Shown here: positions 1 to 11,502 of the stretch, one piece after another | Layout of the letters: each line of letters opens with the position of its first letter | Position numbering within the stretch: position 1 is the stretch's first letter | DNA from: Sporobolomyces roseus | Lineage: Eukaryota; Basidiomycota; Microbotryomycetes; Sporidiobolales; Sporidiobolaceae | DNA length: 64,000 nucleotides | Assembly: GCA_016617785.1 (NCBI GenBank) | Contig: JADILM010000001.1 | Location: forward strand, 992,001 to 1,056,000 | Direction of reading: 5' to 3' | Position numbers and translations under genes: made by a program | Notes under the pieces: model-generated | Databases searched by the model: none | Told to the model about the DNA's origin: nothing | What the model saw: the letters and a program-made list of their open reading frames with translations, nothing else

Positions 1-362
1 CTTTTGAATTTAGTTCGGATAGAGTTGGACCTCGACATCTTACTACTACTTGAATGTTTCCATCCCCTTTTTGAGTGGGCGTTGAAGGGCGAGTAGAGGA
101 GGAGAGAGAGGAGGAAGAGAGGGGAATTGGGTTTGTTGATTGAGAAAGTGAGGAGGAGGAGGTCGCGACTCGGCGGCGGGAAGAAGTGGTAGAGATAGGT
201 GGTGGTGGTGGTCTTCGACTGGAATGCATTGGTTATGCGGCGAGTGAGTGGGTGTAAACTTAAGCGGTAGAGAGAGAGAAGAAAGAGAGAAGCAACTCGA
301 TCAAAACAAACTTCGAAACCCTCTCTTTACTCTTTCTCCATCACCTCGTACACGTCCAGAGT
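1..362 (+). promoter_or_regulatory. Upstream region of the WD-repeat gene
   Basis: There is no coding frame of note here. The stretch is purine-rich (GA-tract-like between about 90 and 290), then turns pyrimidine-rich just before the ATG at 363, as fungal 5' leaders often do. It is inferred to hold the promoter and 5' leader of the gene starting at 363. No TATA box could be assigned confidently. Confidence 0.4.
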
Positions 363-1244
363 ATGGCTAGTTGGGAATTATCACCACTCTGTGAGTACCC
401 TTATCTCGATCACGCTCCTTATTCGTGCTTAATCTCGACTCATCCCCTTTCCCTGAATTAGATCGACATTCAACCTCGTCCTTGCTCCCTTCCCAACCCC
501 TCGTCCTCTCCTCGCATCACTCGAAACTAATCCTACGTCATTCCACAACCTTACAAATAATCAGAACTTGGTCCCTCCTCTCCTCCTCTACCTCGAAAGA
601 TTCAAACTTATCATTCTCAATTTCACCCTTTACTGCCTCTGCCACTGCCTCCCAAGTCAGGATATTAGTTTATACATCAGATAGATCGACTGCGTGGGTA
701 TTGGATCCGGATAAGGATGAACCGATTGCCAAGTTAGATATTGGAGGGGAGGAAAGTCAAGGTTTCGAGTGGAGTTGGGATGGAAATTCTATACTCTGTT
801 GGTCGGCACATCGAGTGAGGTTCTTCCTTTTCTCAAGAGGAAAGCCGAAGCTGACGAAGGAGTTTTTTTCTTTAGTTGAGGATTTCTATATTCTCTCTCG
901 ACGATCCAGGGTTGATCAAGTATATTCAGAATCCTAAATGCACATTCAAAGAAGGAGGATATGATTTCAATGACAAAGATGGTTATTTCGTCGTAATGGA
1001 GAGACACGGGAATAGGGATTGTTTAGGGATTTATGAATCAAACAATTGGACTTTACTTCGAGTACGTCCCAAACTCTCTCTCTCTCTCTCTCTTATACTC
1101 GAGAGTGGGTGAGCCTGTGAAACTGATTACAGAGTCATGGACGTATAGAATGTCGTCATTCAAGATCCTACGAGTGATTTGGGAGGCGTCAAATGGAGTC
1201 CGGATGGGAAATATTTCGTCGCTTGGTCAAATATCACTCATGTA

Positions 1245-1285
<41 letters not shown>

Positions 1286-2521
1286 CTACTCTCACTCTCG
1301 CTTCTATTGACGATGATAAAAGGTCATTGAGTAGTATTACTTGCATGTCTTTACATTAGACGGTCGAAAAATCTCTACCTACTCTCCTTATTCCTCCCTC
1401 TCCTCCTCTCCTTCCACTCCACTCTCTCCTACCAATCCCTCATCATCCTCAACCGAACAATCTCGACTGAAGAAGTCTTTGTCCTCTCACATCGGACTAG
1501 GAATTCGAGTCGTTGAATGGAACAAATCTGGTGAATTCCTAGCGATTGGAGGGTACGATGGGAGAGTGAGGGTTTTGAGTCGAGCTGTAGGGTTCGAGAA
1601 TGTAGTGAGTGAATTATCATGTCCCAACAAAGTGATTGGAGGGAAAAAGGAAAGAACTGTCAGCTCTCTCTTCTATTTTCGAGGGGGAAGGGAAACGAGA
1701 GCTGATGATAGAGAGAGAGAAGTAAATAGGTTGTATGGAGAGAACCTAATAAAGGTTGGATTGAGAATACTTTGGGGAAAGGAATCGTTCCTTGTGCGGT
1801 CTCTGTCTTTCTCCCCCCCCCTCTTTTCGTCGCACTCGCTAAACCTCCTCCCCTATTTATCCCCACAGTCGATTCCATCCCAACTCCTCACAACCTAAAC
1901 CAAACACCTCAACCAATCGATCAGAGTAAACCCAACCCCCGTATCGGAATCTCCCGAATCGTTTGGTCGGTCGATTCAAAATGGTTATGCGTTTTAAACC
2001 GTGCGTCTTTTTTCTTCTTCTCTCCCTCTCTCTTTCTTCCCAAAAACTTCTCCACTAACTCCCCTAAGACCATCTCATCAAAACACACAGAATCATTCCC
2101 TTCAAACCTCTACATCTTTTCATTCCTCACCTCTTCCTCTTCCTCTTCCTCCTCCTCCCCCTCCTCATTACACCTGAAACCCAAATTACATACCCTCCTC
2201 CTCCTAAACTCATCAATCAAAACATTCTCATTCCAACCCCCGTCTAACTCCTCCAACTCTTCTTCAATCTTGACTATTTTGACTAGGGAACAAAGTTTCA
2301 TTCTTTGGACTTCACCTTTACCTTGTAATACAGAAGAAGGTAATGATGGATTAACAGAGGGAGTTGGGATCCCTGGAACAAGTCTTGAGAAAGTGGGAGA
2401 TGGTGCGGGGTTCAAACCGAATCAAGTTAGTTTTGGACCGGGGGAAGGAGAAGGAGAGGGGAAAGTCATGTTGTTGAGTGAGAAGGGTGGGATGTTTTGT
2501 TGTGGTTATCCGGTGGATTGA
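363..2521 (+). CDS. WD-repeat protein of the WRAP73/WDR8 family
   Basis: A WD40-repeat protein of the WRAP73 (WDR8) family, which acts at microtubule-organising centres and spindle poles (family knowledge). The start is ATG 363. Exon 1 (363-390) joins 462-814, then 876-1061, about 1149-1241 and 1335 onward. The spliced text tracks the family: LRISIFSLDDPG, NNWTLLR, GGVKWSPDGKYFVAWS, HVFTLDGRKISTYSPY, LAIGGYDGRVRVL and NPRIGISRIVWS. The intron near 1630-1755 is the least certain, and another at about 2000-2090 restores an SFPSNLYIFS segment. Introns at 1062-1148 and 1242-1334 contain CT microsatellites that act as long polypyrimidine tracts. The stop is TGA 2519-2521. A Ser-rich insert (about 2125-2170) in the last blade is unusual for the family. 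I am confident of the family but only moderately of every junction. Confidence 0.82.
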
Positions 2522-2901
2522 GAGAAGTGAGGGTGAGAAAGGTAGGGAGGCAGGGGGAGTGGTGAAGAGGGAGAGGGAGGACTTGGGATTTTGCGTCATG
2601 GATGAAGGAGTGTAGATAGGTCAAGGATATTTGTTGTCGAATACTATGGTTCTGGTCTTCTTCGAGGCGAGGCATTTGGGAGAGTGCGAAACAGCGAAGA
2701 AAGCTTGTTTGGCGAAGTGATACCATTACAGGGAATCCTCGCCTTCACGAAATGATATAGGCTACTTCGAACTCATCCTAAGCGAGTAGGGAAATTACCC
2801 GAGCCCGAGACGAGGTTGCGAGAGAGCGCAAAACGAGTTTGATCTCTTTCTCTTGCTCCCTTCACTCTCGACTACTCAACTGCTCTGGAACCGGCTCGAA
2901 T
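2522..2901. other. Intergenic region holding the left edge of the F-box tandem repeat
   Basis: No gene is visible. From about 2782 the sequence matches the leaders of the next two F-box copies (about 4992-5110 and 7195-7313). That includes the shared GAGACGAGGTTGCGAGAGAG block and the pyrimidine-rich run just before each ATG. The repeat unit therefore begins within this interval, and the promoter and leader were duplicated with the gene. Confidence 0.7.
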
Positions 2902-4592
2902 ATGACAAGTCAGGCTATATCTACTAGCCGAGTGAGTCTACATGCTCTCCAGCTTCTTCAGGAGCTAGAATTGATCATATTCTCTATCTTCAGATTGATC
3001 ACTTCTCCTCCCTTCCCAATGAACTCCTCGACCAGATCTTCAACCTAGCTTATCTCAAACCACTCAGCTCCTCTCGTGTTCGGCTCGGAGAACCACTCTC
3101 GAAACGTCTACTCCCTTTCTACCTTCGACTTCTTCATCACACCTTTTCTCCGAGCAAGTGGAAATCTGTTTATCTACTCAATCAGGCCAGCATTCAAGAC
3201 TCGGCGCTCAGTGATCGAATCAAGCAAGCCAATTTCGAATCTCTGTCCGGATTGAAAAGTTCGCAAGAAGTGTCTGAATTCGAGTTCCTTGTTCGCCGCA
3301 TCTCGAACGTCGAGGAGGTTCAATTCACCCTAGACGAATCAAACATACCTCGAATCTTCTGGAATCTGCTCTACTCGAGGCCTTGTCTGTTTCCGAAGTT
3401 ACGCTCGCTCCAAATCGAATTACTCGACAACGTTGGTGGACTTCCTTCGCCCATCACCGGTCTCGCTCCTCTTCGACATTTCCAAACCCTCACCGACCTC
3501 ACTGTCCTATGGCCCTACCGCTCTTCCGTCTCTACCTACGTTCCCATCCTCTTACCGAATGTCAAGCATCTCAGTATCCGAGGAGATGGTTCCGCCAACG
3601 TCTCCTGCCTTACTCTCGTCCAATCTTGCCCTTCTCTCGAGATTCTCGAACTCAACGGCGATGAGGCAGATGGCGGACTCGACGACGTCCTACTCGGCTT
3701 ACCTCAAACTCTCCCTGGTCTTCGTCTCGAAGGTCCCTTTGCAGAACCCGTCGATCACTCTCTCACCCATCTCACCGGACTTCGACGTCTTCACCTCGGC
3801 GAGGACAGTTACGGAACCGATCTCGCCCATCATCTCTCCTCTCTGCCCCTCCTCGAAACACTCACCCTCGACGAAGCATGGGACGACGTAAAAGTTGTCG
3901 GCTCAATCGTGAACGGTCGACATCGTCTTCAAGCACTGAAGCACCTCACGCTCAACTTCCGTCTAGGCTGGAATGCCGGCACTCGCGTTGATCTCAACCA
4001 GCCAGTTCAAGAGCAACTCGATACGAAGAACTGTCTTGACTACCGCAATCGACTTCGATACAATCGAGACCAGCTCTTGACCCTCGAAGTCTTCATCAAG
4101 ATGGCTCAACATCAGGAGATCACGGTAGAGGGAAATGCGGTCGAATCGAGGAAGAAGATGGAAATGTGCATTGTCGAATCGCACAATCGTGGACTCCTTC
4201 GACTCGTGTGGACTGGAGATGCAGCAGCCTACGAAGAGGCACGAGCTCTAGCGTTCGATTACCGCTACTTGCTCCCTCAGATCAATCTCCACCGCTTTGA
4301 CTTCTCTCGGTGCCGCGTTGTCAAGGTCGACCTTCCGGAACAAGATTGGTTTCTCTTGAGGTTGGAAGAACAGGGATGGATCGAAAAGAACTTTGGATGG
4401 ATTAAGAAAGGTTCGCACATCTCTGAGAGACAGGTTTACGACGTCGAGGAAGAAGGCGAAATCGAGTCGGGTCATTCTGATGGAGAAACCGAGGGTGAGC
4501 ATGTAAGCTGGAAGAGCGTGGTCTGTGGTATTGGTGGATTATGGTCGAGGATGTGGAGTGCGTGCTTGTCGAAGGGTGCTTTACGAATTTAG
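2902..4592 (+). CDS. F-box-like / leucine-rich-repeat-like protein, array copy 1
   Basis: The gene has two exons. Exon 1 (2902-2931) encodes ten residues. A 62-nt intron (2932-2993, GTGAGT...TTCAG) follows, then exon 2 (2994-4592). Splicing gives an N-terminal F-box-like motif (IDHFSSLPNELLDQIFNLAYL) immediately after the junction; without splicing the frame breaks. Downstream are irregular Leu-rich repeats (for example LRSLQIELL, CPSLEILELNGDEADGG, LRRLHLGEDSY). The tail is acidic and ends in SACLSKGALRI, shared with copy 2. F-box proteins of this sort are usually substrate adaptors of SCF ubiquitin ligases; the substrate is unknown. The open frame is intact. A 153-nt block is identical to copy 3. 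Confidence 0.75.
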
Positions 4593-5110
4593 GGAGTAGA
4601 CCAAGATGCAGTAACGCAAATGAGTTTCGTTCATTTCTTTGCTCCGGTTCGCCCGCGAGGAGAGAGCGAGTACTCAAGCTCAGCGACGACCCGAGAGTCG
4701 TAGATCGCTAGACATTGAGCGATGCTTTCGATTACACGGAATCCTTGCGAAACAAAGACTGATCTCGGACTACGGCGATAGGCTAGTGTACAGAAATTGG
4801 GTAATTGACCGTCCATATTGTCGCTCCTCTGAGCTCTCAATCACAAGCTCCCGAACACTGGCAAGACTGTTGCAGGCGGTCGAGAGTGATCCAAGGAAGA
4901 GAAGGGATTCGTTTTGCGACGGAAGAAGAATTCCTCGCACGCAGCGTTGAATGTCAGTAGGGCGATCTTACGGAACGCTCTTAATACTCAGCGAGTAGAG
5001 GAGCTACCCGAGCTTGAGACGAGGTTGCGAGAGAGCGCAAAACGAGTATCATCTTTTTATCTTTCCCCCTTCACTCTCGACGACTTAATTGCTCTGAAAC
5101 CGGCTCGAAT
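4593..5110. repeat. Spacer between array copies 1 and 2
   Basis: No gene is apparent. The whole stretch is repeated, with small indels, at 6797-7313. Both contain the block around the phrase CGACCCGAGAGTCGTAGATC and a common leader ending just before the next ATG. It probably contains the 3' UTR of copy 1 and the promoter of copy 2. Confidence 0.75.
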
Positions 5111-6796
5111 ATGACTAGTCCGGCTATTACTGCTAGCCGAGTGAGTCTACATGCTCTCCAGCTTCTTCAGGAGCTAGAATTGATCTCATTCTCCCTCCCT
5201 CAGATTGATCACTTCTCTTCCCTCCCCAACGAGCTACTCGACCACATCTTCGACCTCGCTTATCTCGATTCAAACAGACAACTTCGTACACTCCTCGGCT
5301 GTCCCCTATCAAAGCGTCTACTCCCTTTCTACCTCCGAATCCTTCGTCACACTTTCTCCCCGAGTGAATGGAGGCACGTTCGTCTACTCAACCAAGCCAT
5401 ACAACAAGATCCAAGCGTCGGTGGTCAGATCAAGAAATTGTTCACCTACGACTTTATTGGAGGATTCAAAGAGCCGCAAGATGCGATCGAACTCGCTTTA
5501 CTCCTTCGTCAGATCCCCAATGTGGTCGAGATTGGCTTCTACATGAATACGAAAGATATGGCTCGAGTATTCTGGGCCGAACTCGACGCGAATCCTACAC
5601 TCTTTCCGAAACTACGCTCTCTCGAAATCGAATTCTTGATCGACTTGAACTCGCAACCTTCTCCTACCACCGGTGTAACCCCTCTCCGACATCTTCAGAG
5701 TCTCACCGACCTCACAGCGTCTTGGCCCTACAATTCTACCATCTCACCCGTTCCCGCCGTTCGACTCCCCAACATCACATACTTGAAATTCCGAGGAGAA
5801 GGATGCTGCGAAGCTTCGAACCTTGCTCTCATCCAGTCTTGCCCCTCCCTCGACTTCCTCGCTTTCGACTAGATCTCCAGTTCGAATTCCATGCATCTCG
5901 TTCTACCTGGCATCTCCCCGAATCTCCGAGACCTCTCCCTCTGCGGTAGCTTCGACAATCCGATCGATCAACAACTCACACATCTTGTCGGGCTACGCCG
6001 TCTCGAACTCGGCCCGAATAGCTACGACCGGAACCTCGCCGCTCACCTCTCACTCCTACCTTTCCTCGAATCGCTCACTCTCGGAATGGCAGCCCACGAT
6101 GTCACAGCTGTCGCAAGGCTCCTCGATGGTCCACATCGTCTTCAGCAGCTCCGCTCCCTCACCCTCGACTTCACTATGTGCATGAAGTTCTGTGTGCGTG
6201 CCGACCCTGAAAACCTCAATTGGCAAGATGAAATTTGGAGGGACGAGGTAGGCTCCTCACTTCGTTACAGCAGGCAGGAACTTGAGTCCCTTGAGGTGTC
6301 AGTGGTCATGGCGAGGAATTCAGGGATCAGAGTCGACGGGCAAGTCCTGGATTTGAGGGATGAGATGGAAAATTACTTGATCGAGTTACACAATCGTGCT
6401 ATTCTACACCTTGCATCGACCGGAGACCCGTCAAAGTATCTCGAGGCACGAGCCACATCCCTCGACTACAGCTTCCCTCTCCCTTTCGTCAATCTCAGGG
6501 GCCTCGACATCACGCGAAGTCGAATCGTGAAGGTACCGATTGCTCAACCCGGCTGGTTCGCTTTGACTTTGCAGCAATAGGCAAGGGGTCATTTCAGCAG
6601 AGCTTTGGATGGATTGAGGAAAAGGTTTGTCTCGGAACGGGAGGATTACGAAATCGTAGAGGGAAGTGAAACCGGTTGGAGTGGCAGGGGTGTTGAAGAG
6701 GAGCGGGGTGGTTGGACGGGCTTTACTTGTGGGCTTTGTGAATTATGGTCAGGGATCTGGAGTGCGTGCTTGTCGAAGGGTGCTTTACGAATTTAG
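5111..6796 (+). pseudogene. F-box-like / LRR-like protein, array copy 2, with two in-frame TAG codons
   Basis: Homologous to copies 1 and 3 along its whole length. The equivalent intron here is 63 nt (5141-5203), a multiple of three, so the frame stays open whether or not it is removed. The frame runs to TAG at 5870-5872, then continues in the same phase with clear homology (GISPNLRDLSLCG, LRRLELGPNSYDRNLAAHL). It meets a second TAG at 6578-6580 and resumes in phase to the shared C-terminal tail SACLSKGALRI ending at 6796. The likeliest reading is a recent pseudogene, or a truncated 253-residue protein with the F-box intact. Stop readthrough or an unrecognised intron is possible but unsupported. 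Confidence 0.7.
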
Positions 6797-7313
6797 GGAG
6801 TAGACCAGATGCAGTAACGCGAATGAGTTCCTTCCATCTCCATCGCTCTCGTTCGCCCTCGAGAAGAGAGCGAGTACTTGAGCTCAGCGACGACCCGAGA
6901 GTCGTAGATCGCTAGACATTGAGCGATGCTTTCGATTACACGGAATCCTTGCGAAACAAAGACTGACCTCGAAATCCGGCAGTAAGATCGCTACGAAGCA
7001 AGTAGGTAAGCGACCGTCCACATTTTTGCTCCTCTGAGGCTCTCGATCACGAGCTCCTGGACACTGACAAGACTGATGCAGGCGGTCGAGAATGATCCAA
7101 GGAAGAGAAGGGATTCATTTTGCGACGGAAGAATTCCTCGCACGCAGCGTTGAATGTCAGTAGGGCGATCTTACGGAACGCCCTTAATACTCAGCGAGTA
7201 GAGGAGCTACCCGAGCTTGAGACGAGGTTGCGAGAGAGCGCAAAACGAGTTTGATCTCTTTCTCTTGCTCCCTTCACTCTCGACTACTCAACTGCTCTGG
7301 AACCGGCTCGAAT
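6797..7313. repeat. Spacer between array copies 2 and 3
   Basis: A second copy of the 4593-5110 spacer. It carries small substitutions and indels, including a changed stretch around 6980-7020. No gene is seen. It presumably holds the 3' end of copy 2 and the promoter of copy 3. Confidence 0.75.
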
Positions 7314-8860
7314 ATGACTAGTCAGGCTATATCTACCAGCCGAGTGAGTCTACATGCTCTCCAGCTTCTCCAGGAGTCTGATCTGATCTCATTCACTTTC
7401 TTCAGATTGATCGCTTCTCTTCCCTCCCCAATGAGCTACTCGACCACATCTTCGACCTAGTTTATCTCGACTCAAATAAGCAATTTCGTACACTCCTCGG
7501 CTGTCCCCTCTCAAAGCGTCTACTACCTTTCTACCTCCGAATTCTTCGTCACACTTTCTCTCCAAGCAAGTGGAAGTTCGTTCGCGCGCTCAATCATACG
7601 ATTCTTCACGACTCAACGATCGGCACTCAAATTCAACAAGTAGACTTGAAGTCACTCTCCGGGTTCAAAAGATTGGAGGATAGAGCCGAATTCATTTTCC
7701 TCCTTCGTCACGTTCCGAACGTCAAAGAGATCCACTTCATCCTTGACGAGAGCGAAATCTCTCAGGTCTTCTGGAGCCAAGTCGATTCGAACCCTCATCT
7801 ATTCCCTAACCTTCGCTCGCTCCAAATCGAATTACTCGACAGCGTTAGTGGAAATCCTTCATCTATCACCGGTCTCACTCCTCTCCACCATCTTCAATCC
7901 CTCACCCATCTCACGGTCTTGTGGCCAGACTATTCTTTCGTCTCTACCTACGCTCCCATCCTCCTACCGAATGTCAAGTATCTCAGTATCCGAGGAGACG
8001 GTTCCGCCAACGTCTCCTGCCTTACTCTCGTCCAATCTTGCCCTTCTCTCGAGATTCTCGAACTCAACGGCGATGAGGCAGATGGCGGACTCGACGACGT
8101 CCTACTCGGCTTACCTCAAACTCTCCCTGGTCTTCGTCTCGAAGGTCCCTTTTCAAGACCAGTCGATCAGTCTCTCGTCCATCTCACCGGCCTTCAACGT
8201 CTACACCTCGGCGAGGACAGTTATGAAACGGATCTCGCCCTTCATCTCTCCTCTCTACCCCTCCTCGAGACACTCACTCTCGAAGGAGCGCGGACTACAG
8301 ACGAAGCAGCAATTCTCGCAGACCTCGTTGATGGATCACAGCGCCTTCGCGCACTTCGGTATCTCGTTCTGAACTTTACGACAGGTTTGTGGCCGGGAAT
8401 CCGTCGTGCTGATCTCGATGATCCCGATTGGGACGCCGGCGACGACTTCAGGTACGGCAGGCTACGCTACAGCGAATCAAACCTGTCTTCTATCGAGGAA
8501 TCAATCGTCAAGGCTCGATCCCGTGGGATTTCAGTGGCTGGATCAGCTCACGAATTGAGGATGAAGACTTTCAACTATCTCGTCGAGAATCACAATCGTG
8601 CAGTTATCTACCTCATCCACAACGCTGATGACCTGGTCGACCGGCGAGACCTCGAGGACGCCGAAATAGAGCTCAGGGAAGTTGAGGGGGCGGCAATCCG
8701 ATACGGCTTCGATCTACCTTCATTCGTATACGGACGTCGACTCTCGCACGGTCAGATCTTCAAAATTCCGGTAGATGAAGATGGTCGATTTGTGTTGGGA
8801 TTGAAGGAGGAAGCTGGAGGAACGGCTTCGAGTAACGCGTGGGCTAGGGGAGGAGGATAG
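7314..8860 (+). CDS. F-box-like / leucine-rich-repeat-like protein, array copy 3
   Basis: Exon 1 is 7314-7343. A 62-nt intron (7344-7405) follows, then exon 2 (7406-8860, TAG). Removing the intron joins the ten-residue leader to the F-box-like helix (IDRFSSLPNELLDHIFDLVYL). The Leu-rich body is close to copy 1 (for example LLETLTLEGARTTDEAA) and the open frame is intact. The C-terminus differs: it ends in a Gly-rich sequence (SSNAWARGGG) and lacks the SACLSKGALRI tail, so the right array boundary falls near the stop. Predicted role: substrate-binding subunit of an SCF-type ligase; the target is unknown. Confidence 0.75.
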
Positions 8861-9777
8861 ACCTTGGCAAGAGTTCTGAGAGGAGAAAACTGTGAAAAGT
8901 GTAGGAAAAAGGAACGGATTATGGAAGCTTGATTTTGCGCATCGAGGGAGGAATGAAGGCGCATGAGAATAGAGATGGCGGCTTTACATGCGATCGATGC
9001 GAGGAGGACAAAGGAGTTGGACGAAATGTGGAATGCAAGTTGAATTTTTTAGTCTACAGCAAGCGTCTTCTTTTGCTCCAGCTACTCAGATGTCCTCTAT
9101 GCGCCGAATATCCGTGTTTTCGAGCGAATTTTGTCGGGTAGCGAGATACTTCAGTCTGCGAAACTGTTCAAAACTGCTGCTTCGTAGAGCACCACCTTCA
9201 TTCCTCTACATTGTCGTTGAGCTCAGCGGCAAGCTCTGACAAGTGTCCTTGTCAATGATCGTCGTCCAGCACTTTCATCGAGAATAGGCCGCGAGAGATT
9301 CATCGTTCGACTTTCCGTCCTCTCTCCAGCTGTTGTCTTCTATCGACTTTGTTTGTCGGAGCTTCTCTGTAATCCATCGCGTAGAGCCGATTGAGCGTTG
9401 TCAAGCGCCGGCATTGCTCGACGCGAGGGCTCGAATTTCTATAGCCGGATCAGTCTCTTCTTGCGACTGAAAGACCCCATAACAGCACAGCCAAAGGGGA
9501 TGAACTGAAGTAGACGAGGAGAGGGATGCACGAGAGCGTTAGAAGCACAGCCTGTTAAGAGTGTGGAACTGCTCCGGATGGAAACTGCTCCTTTCACTCG
9601 AGGTGTCATCAGGAACTCCTCCCTGTGGCTCCTCCTGAGCTGAGGACAGTCATCAGCAACCTATATACAAGCTGGCTGCAAGCCGGCAAGCGAGTCAGAG
9701 CGAAGGGCGGCAGAAGAAAACTGAGTTTCTCCTCTGCGAAAGCATCCTACGTCCTACTGGGCCGGAGCAAAAGAGCG

Positions 9778-9868
9778 TGACGACTGTGAGGTTCGAACTC
9801 ACGAAGCGTGAACTACTACGATGCACAAGTGCCTGAACGTAGCCCCATAACCACTCGGGCAAGTCGCC
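9778..9868 (-). tRNA. Candidate tRNA-Leu (anticodon CAG) with a short intron
   Basis: On the minus strand the sequence folds as a type II tRNA. The 7-bp acceptor stem pairs GGCGACT with AGTCGTC and has discriminator A. The D-stem is CCC/GGG around a GAGTGGTTAT loop, and the anticodon stem is CTACG/CGTAG. The T-arm is GTGAG-TTCGAAC-CTCAC. The loop between the anticodon-stem halves is 17 nt, which fits a loop containing CAG plus a roughly 10-nt intron after position 37. A Pol III T-run (TTTT, plus-strand A-run 9769-9772) follows the 3' end. The discriminator A and extra arm favour Leu over Ser. The weak variable-arm stem and very short intron lower confidence in identity. Confidence 0.6.
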
Positions 9869-9931
9869 AATGAAGTGCGAAGAAAAAGCTTTGCGGTACT
9901 CAATCAAATTGATTGGACTGTTCCGTTTCAT
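9790..9931 (-). repeat. Inverted repeat, arm 1 (tRNA locus plus 5' flank)
   Basis: Read on the minus strand, this segment matches 11503-11630 on the plus strand. The match covers the 5' flank (ATGAAACGGAACAGTC, ATCAATTTGATTGA, GCAAAGCTTT) and the 5' half of the tRNA. Arm 1 keeps the complete tRNA. Confidence 0.7.
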
Positions 9932-11502
9932 GATCCGAACAAGCTTCTGACTTCTCCTAGCTGTACCGCTTGGTCTGATACTTCATTGGCGTCAGTAGAA
10001 ACCGATTCTACGATCAAATCTGCAAGGCCGCGGAGTTCAGACGGTTCGCTGTCTCATCTCTTTTCACGGGAATAGACTTGGTTCCGAATCCCGCAATGCC
10101 TGAGGTCCGCAATTTGCAAAGCTCCCTGAAGCCGATCTATGAGTATGTTCACTGGTGTAATACTCCTGGAGGCTCGCTATCAATTCTCGTCTGTAGCCGT
10201 CTTCGGACAATTCGCTCGAACAGTTCAAGGGAAGCACTCGCTCTCCTCCTTCTCAGTCCACTCGTTGTGCAGACGACGGAGACACTCACTCGTCGAATGA
10301 CTCCGAACAGCTGAGACTGTTAGGTCCTGCGCGGAAAGACAGTCCCTGAGGAATCTGACCAGAAAAGGAGAAAGAAAGCGAGACGCGTTCCGTTTCCTCC
10401 TTTCGATGGGGAGTATCACCGGAAGCACCCCTGGGAGCATTGCTCGCAATCCGATAAGGGACAGCCACTGAAAGCTGGAGAGGATCAAAGCGGAAGGAAT
10501 GAGTAGAGATAGACCATTCGCACAAATGGGATCACTTTTTTTGTAGTTTCATTCCGAGACGAGTCGAGCTGAAAGTAGACAAAGAGATGAGTAGATCAAT
10601 CTGAAGGGGACGAGATGAGAGGCTGGGGAAGTCGGAGGGGAGGATCGAAATGAGCTGAGAAGGACAGCATCACTAGTCAGCAATTGTTCCCAGCGAGTCG
10701 AGTAAGAAGCAGCTCCTCAGGTCATCTTGAAGAATCATGCGCGAAGATCTTGTAGCAATTTTGCGATTTCTCGGAAGCAAGGAAAGGTATTGCGAGAGGT
10801 GAGCTAGGAGCTGGAGAGCTACAGTCTAGCGAAGCGAAACTAACCTCGGGACGCTCGAGAGGTGTATGTAGCGAGAGCTACTACCGAAGGTCGAGGAGCG
10901 GATCTGTAAGATCGAGGAGAGTAGAGTAAGTTTCGCTCGGGTACAGAACCACGCGAGGAAAAGAGACGTACCGAGTGCTAGACTTGTCGTGTAGACAGAC
11001 TCGACTCGATTCATGGACTTGCTAGTAGCACTACAGGGAGCGTGAGAAAGAAGAGCAGGATGAGCGTGAGAAAGACTCGGAATCCAGAGGGCTTAGAATC
11101 TCGGACCAGAAGCTCCGCCCCATGCAGCACTACTGCCTAGCGAACATGTGCTGGATTTCGACTGAAAGACGGGGACAGAGATATACAGGGTGTCAATCGA
11201 GAGTGACCGCACACGACTGCTGTGCCAACTCTTCGCAAGCTCGTCAAAGGCAAAGTCGATCAGCCTTCCCGCGAGGAAGCAGACCACGAGCGACTCAAAG
11301 CCTCTTGTCTGGATCTCGAGGCAGGCACGAATCATGCCGTATATGAATTGGAGTGTCGGAGATGGTTTCGTCAATTTCGCAATAGACGCCTTGACGTTTC
11401 CGACGCTCCGTCGCCTCTGTGACAGGATTGTCGAGAACCAATCGAGATACGGAAGAGTAAAGCTGAGATGTTGAGCTAGGTCAGGAAACGTCGTTCGAAT
11501 CA

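Larger units (their letters stand above)
2782..8870 (+). repeat. Tandem array of three F-box/LRR-like gene units (about 2.2 kb each)
   Basis: Three head-to-tail units start at ATG 2902, 5111 and 7314. The leader (about 120 nt before each ATG), coding region and, for units 1 and 2, about 500 nt of 3' flank are alignable; 4593-5110 and 6797-7313 are near copies. Unit 3 ends differently: its last coding residues and 3' flank do not match units 1 and 2. The array marks local unequal duplication. Confidence 0.85.

Noticed and set aside
1072..1292. Long CT dinucleotide runs
   Set aside because: They sit in two introns of the WD-repeat gene just before acceptors and act as polypyrimidine tracts; simple microsatellites, not a regulatory system.
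5870..5872. Stop codon reassignment or selenocysteine-like recoding in the F-box array
   Set aside because: TAG is used as a normal terminator by neighbouring genes (for example 4590-4592, 8858-8860 and polyubiquitin), so recoding is not credible; pseudogenisation explains it.
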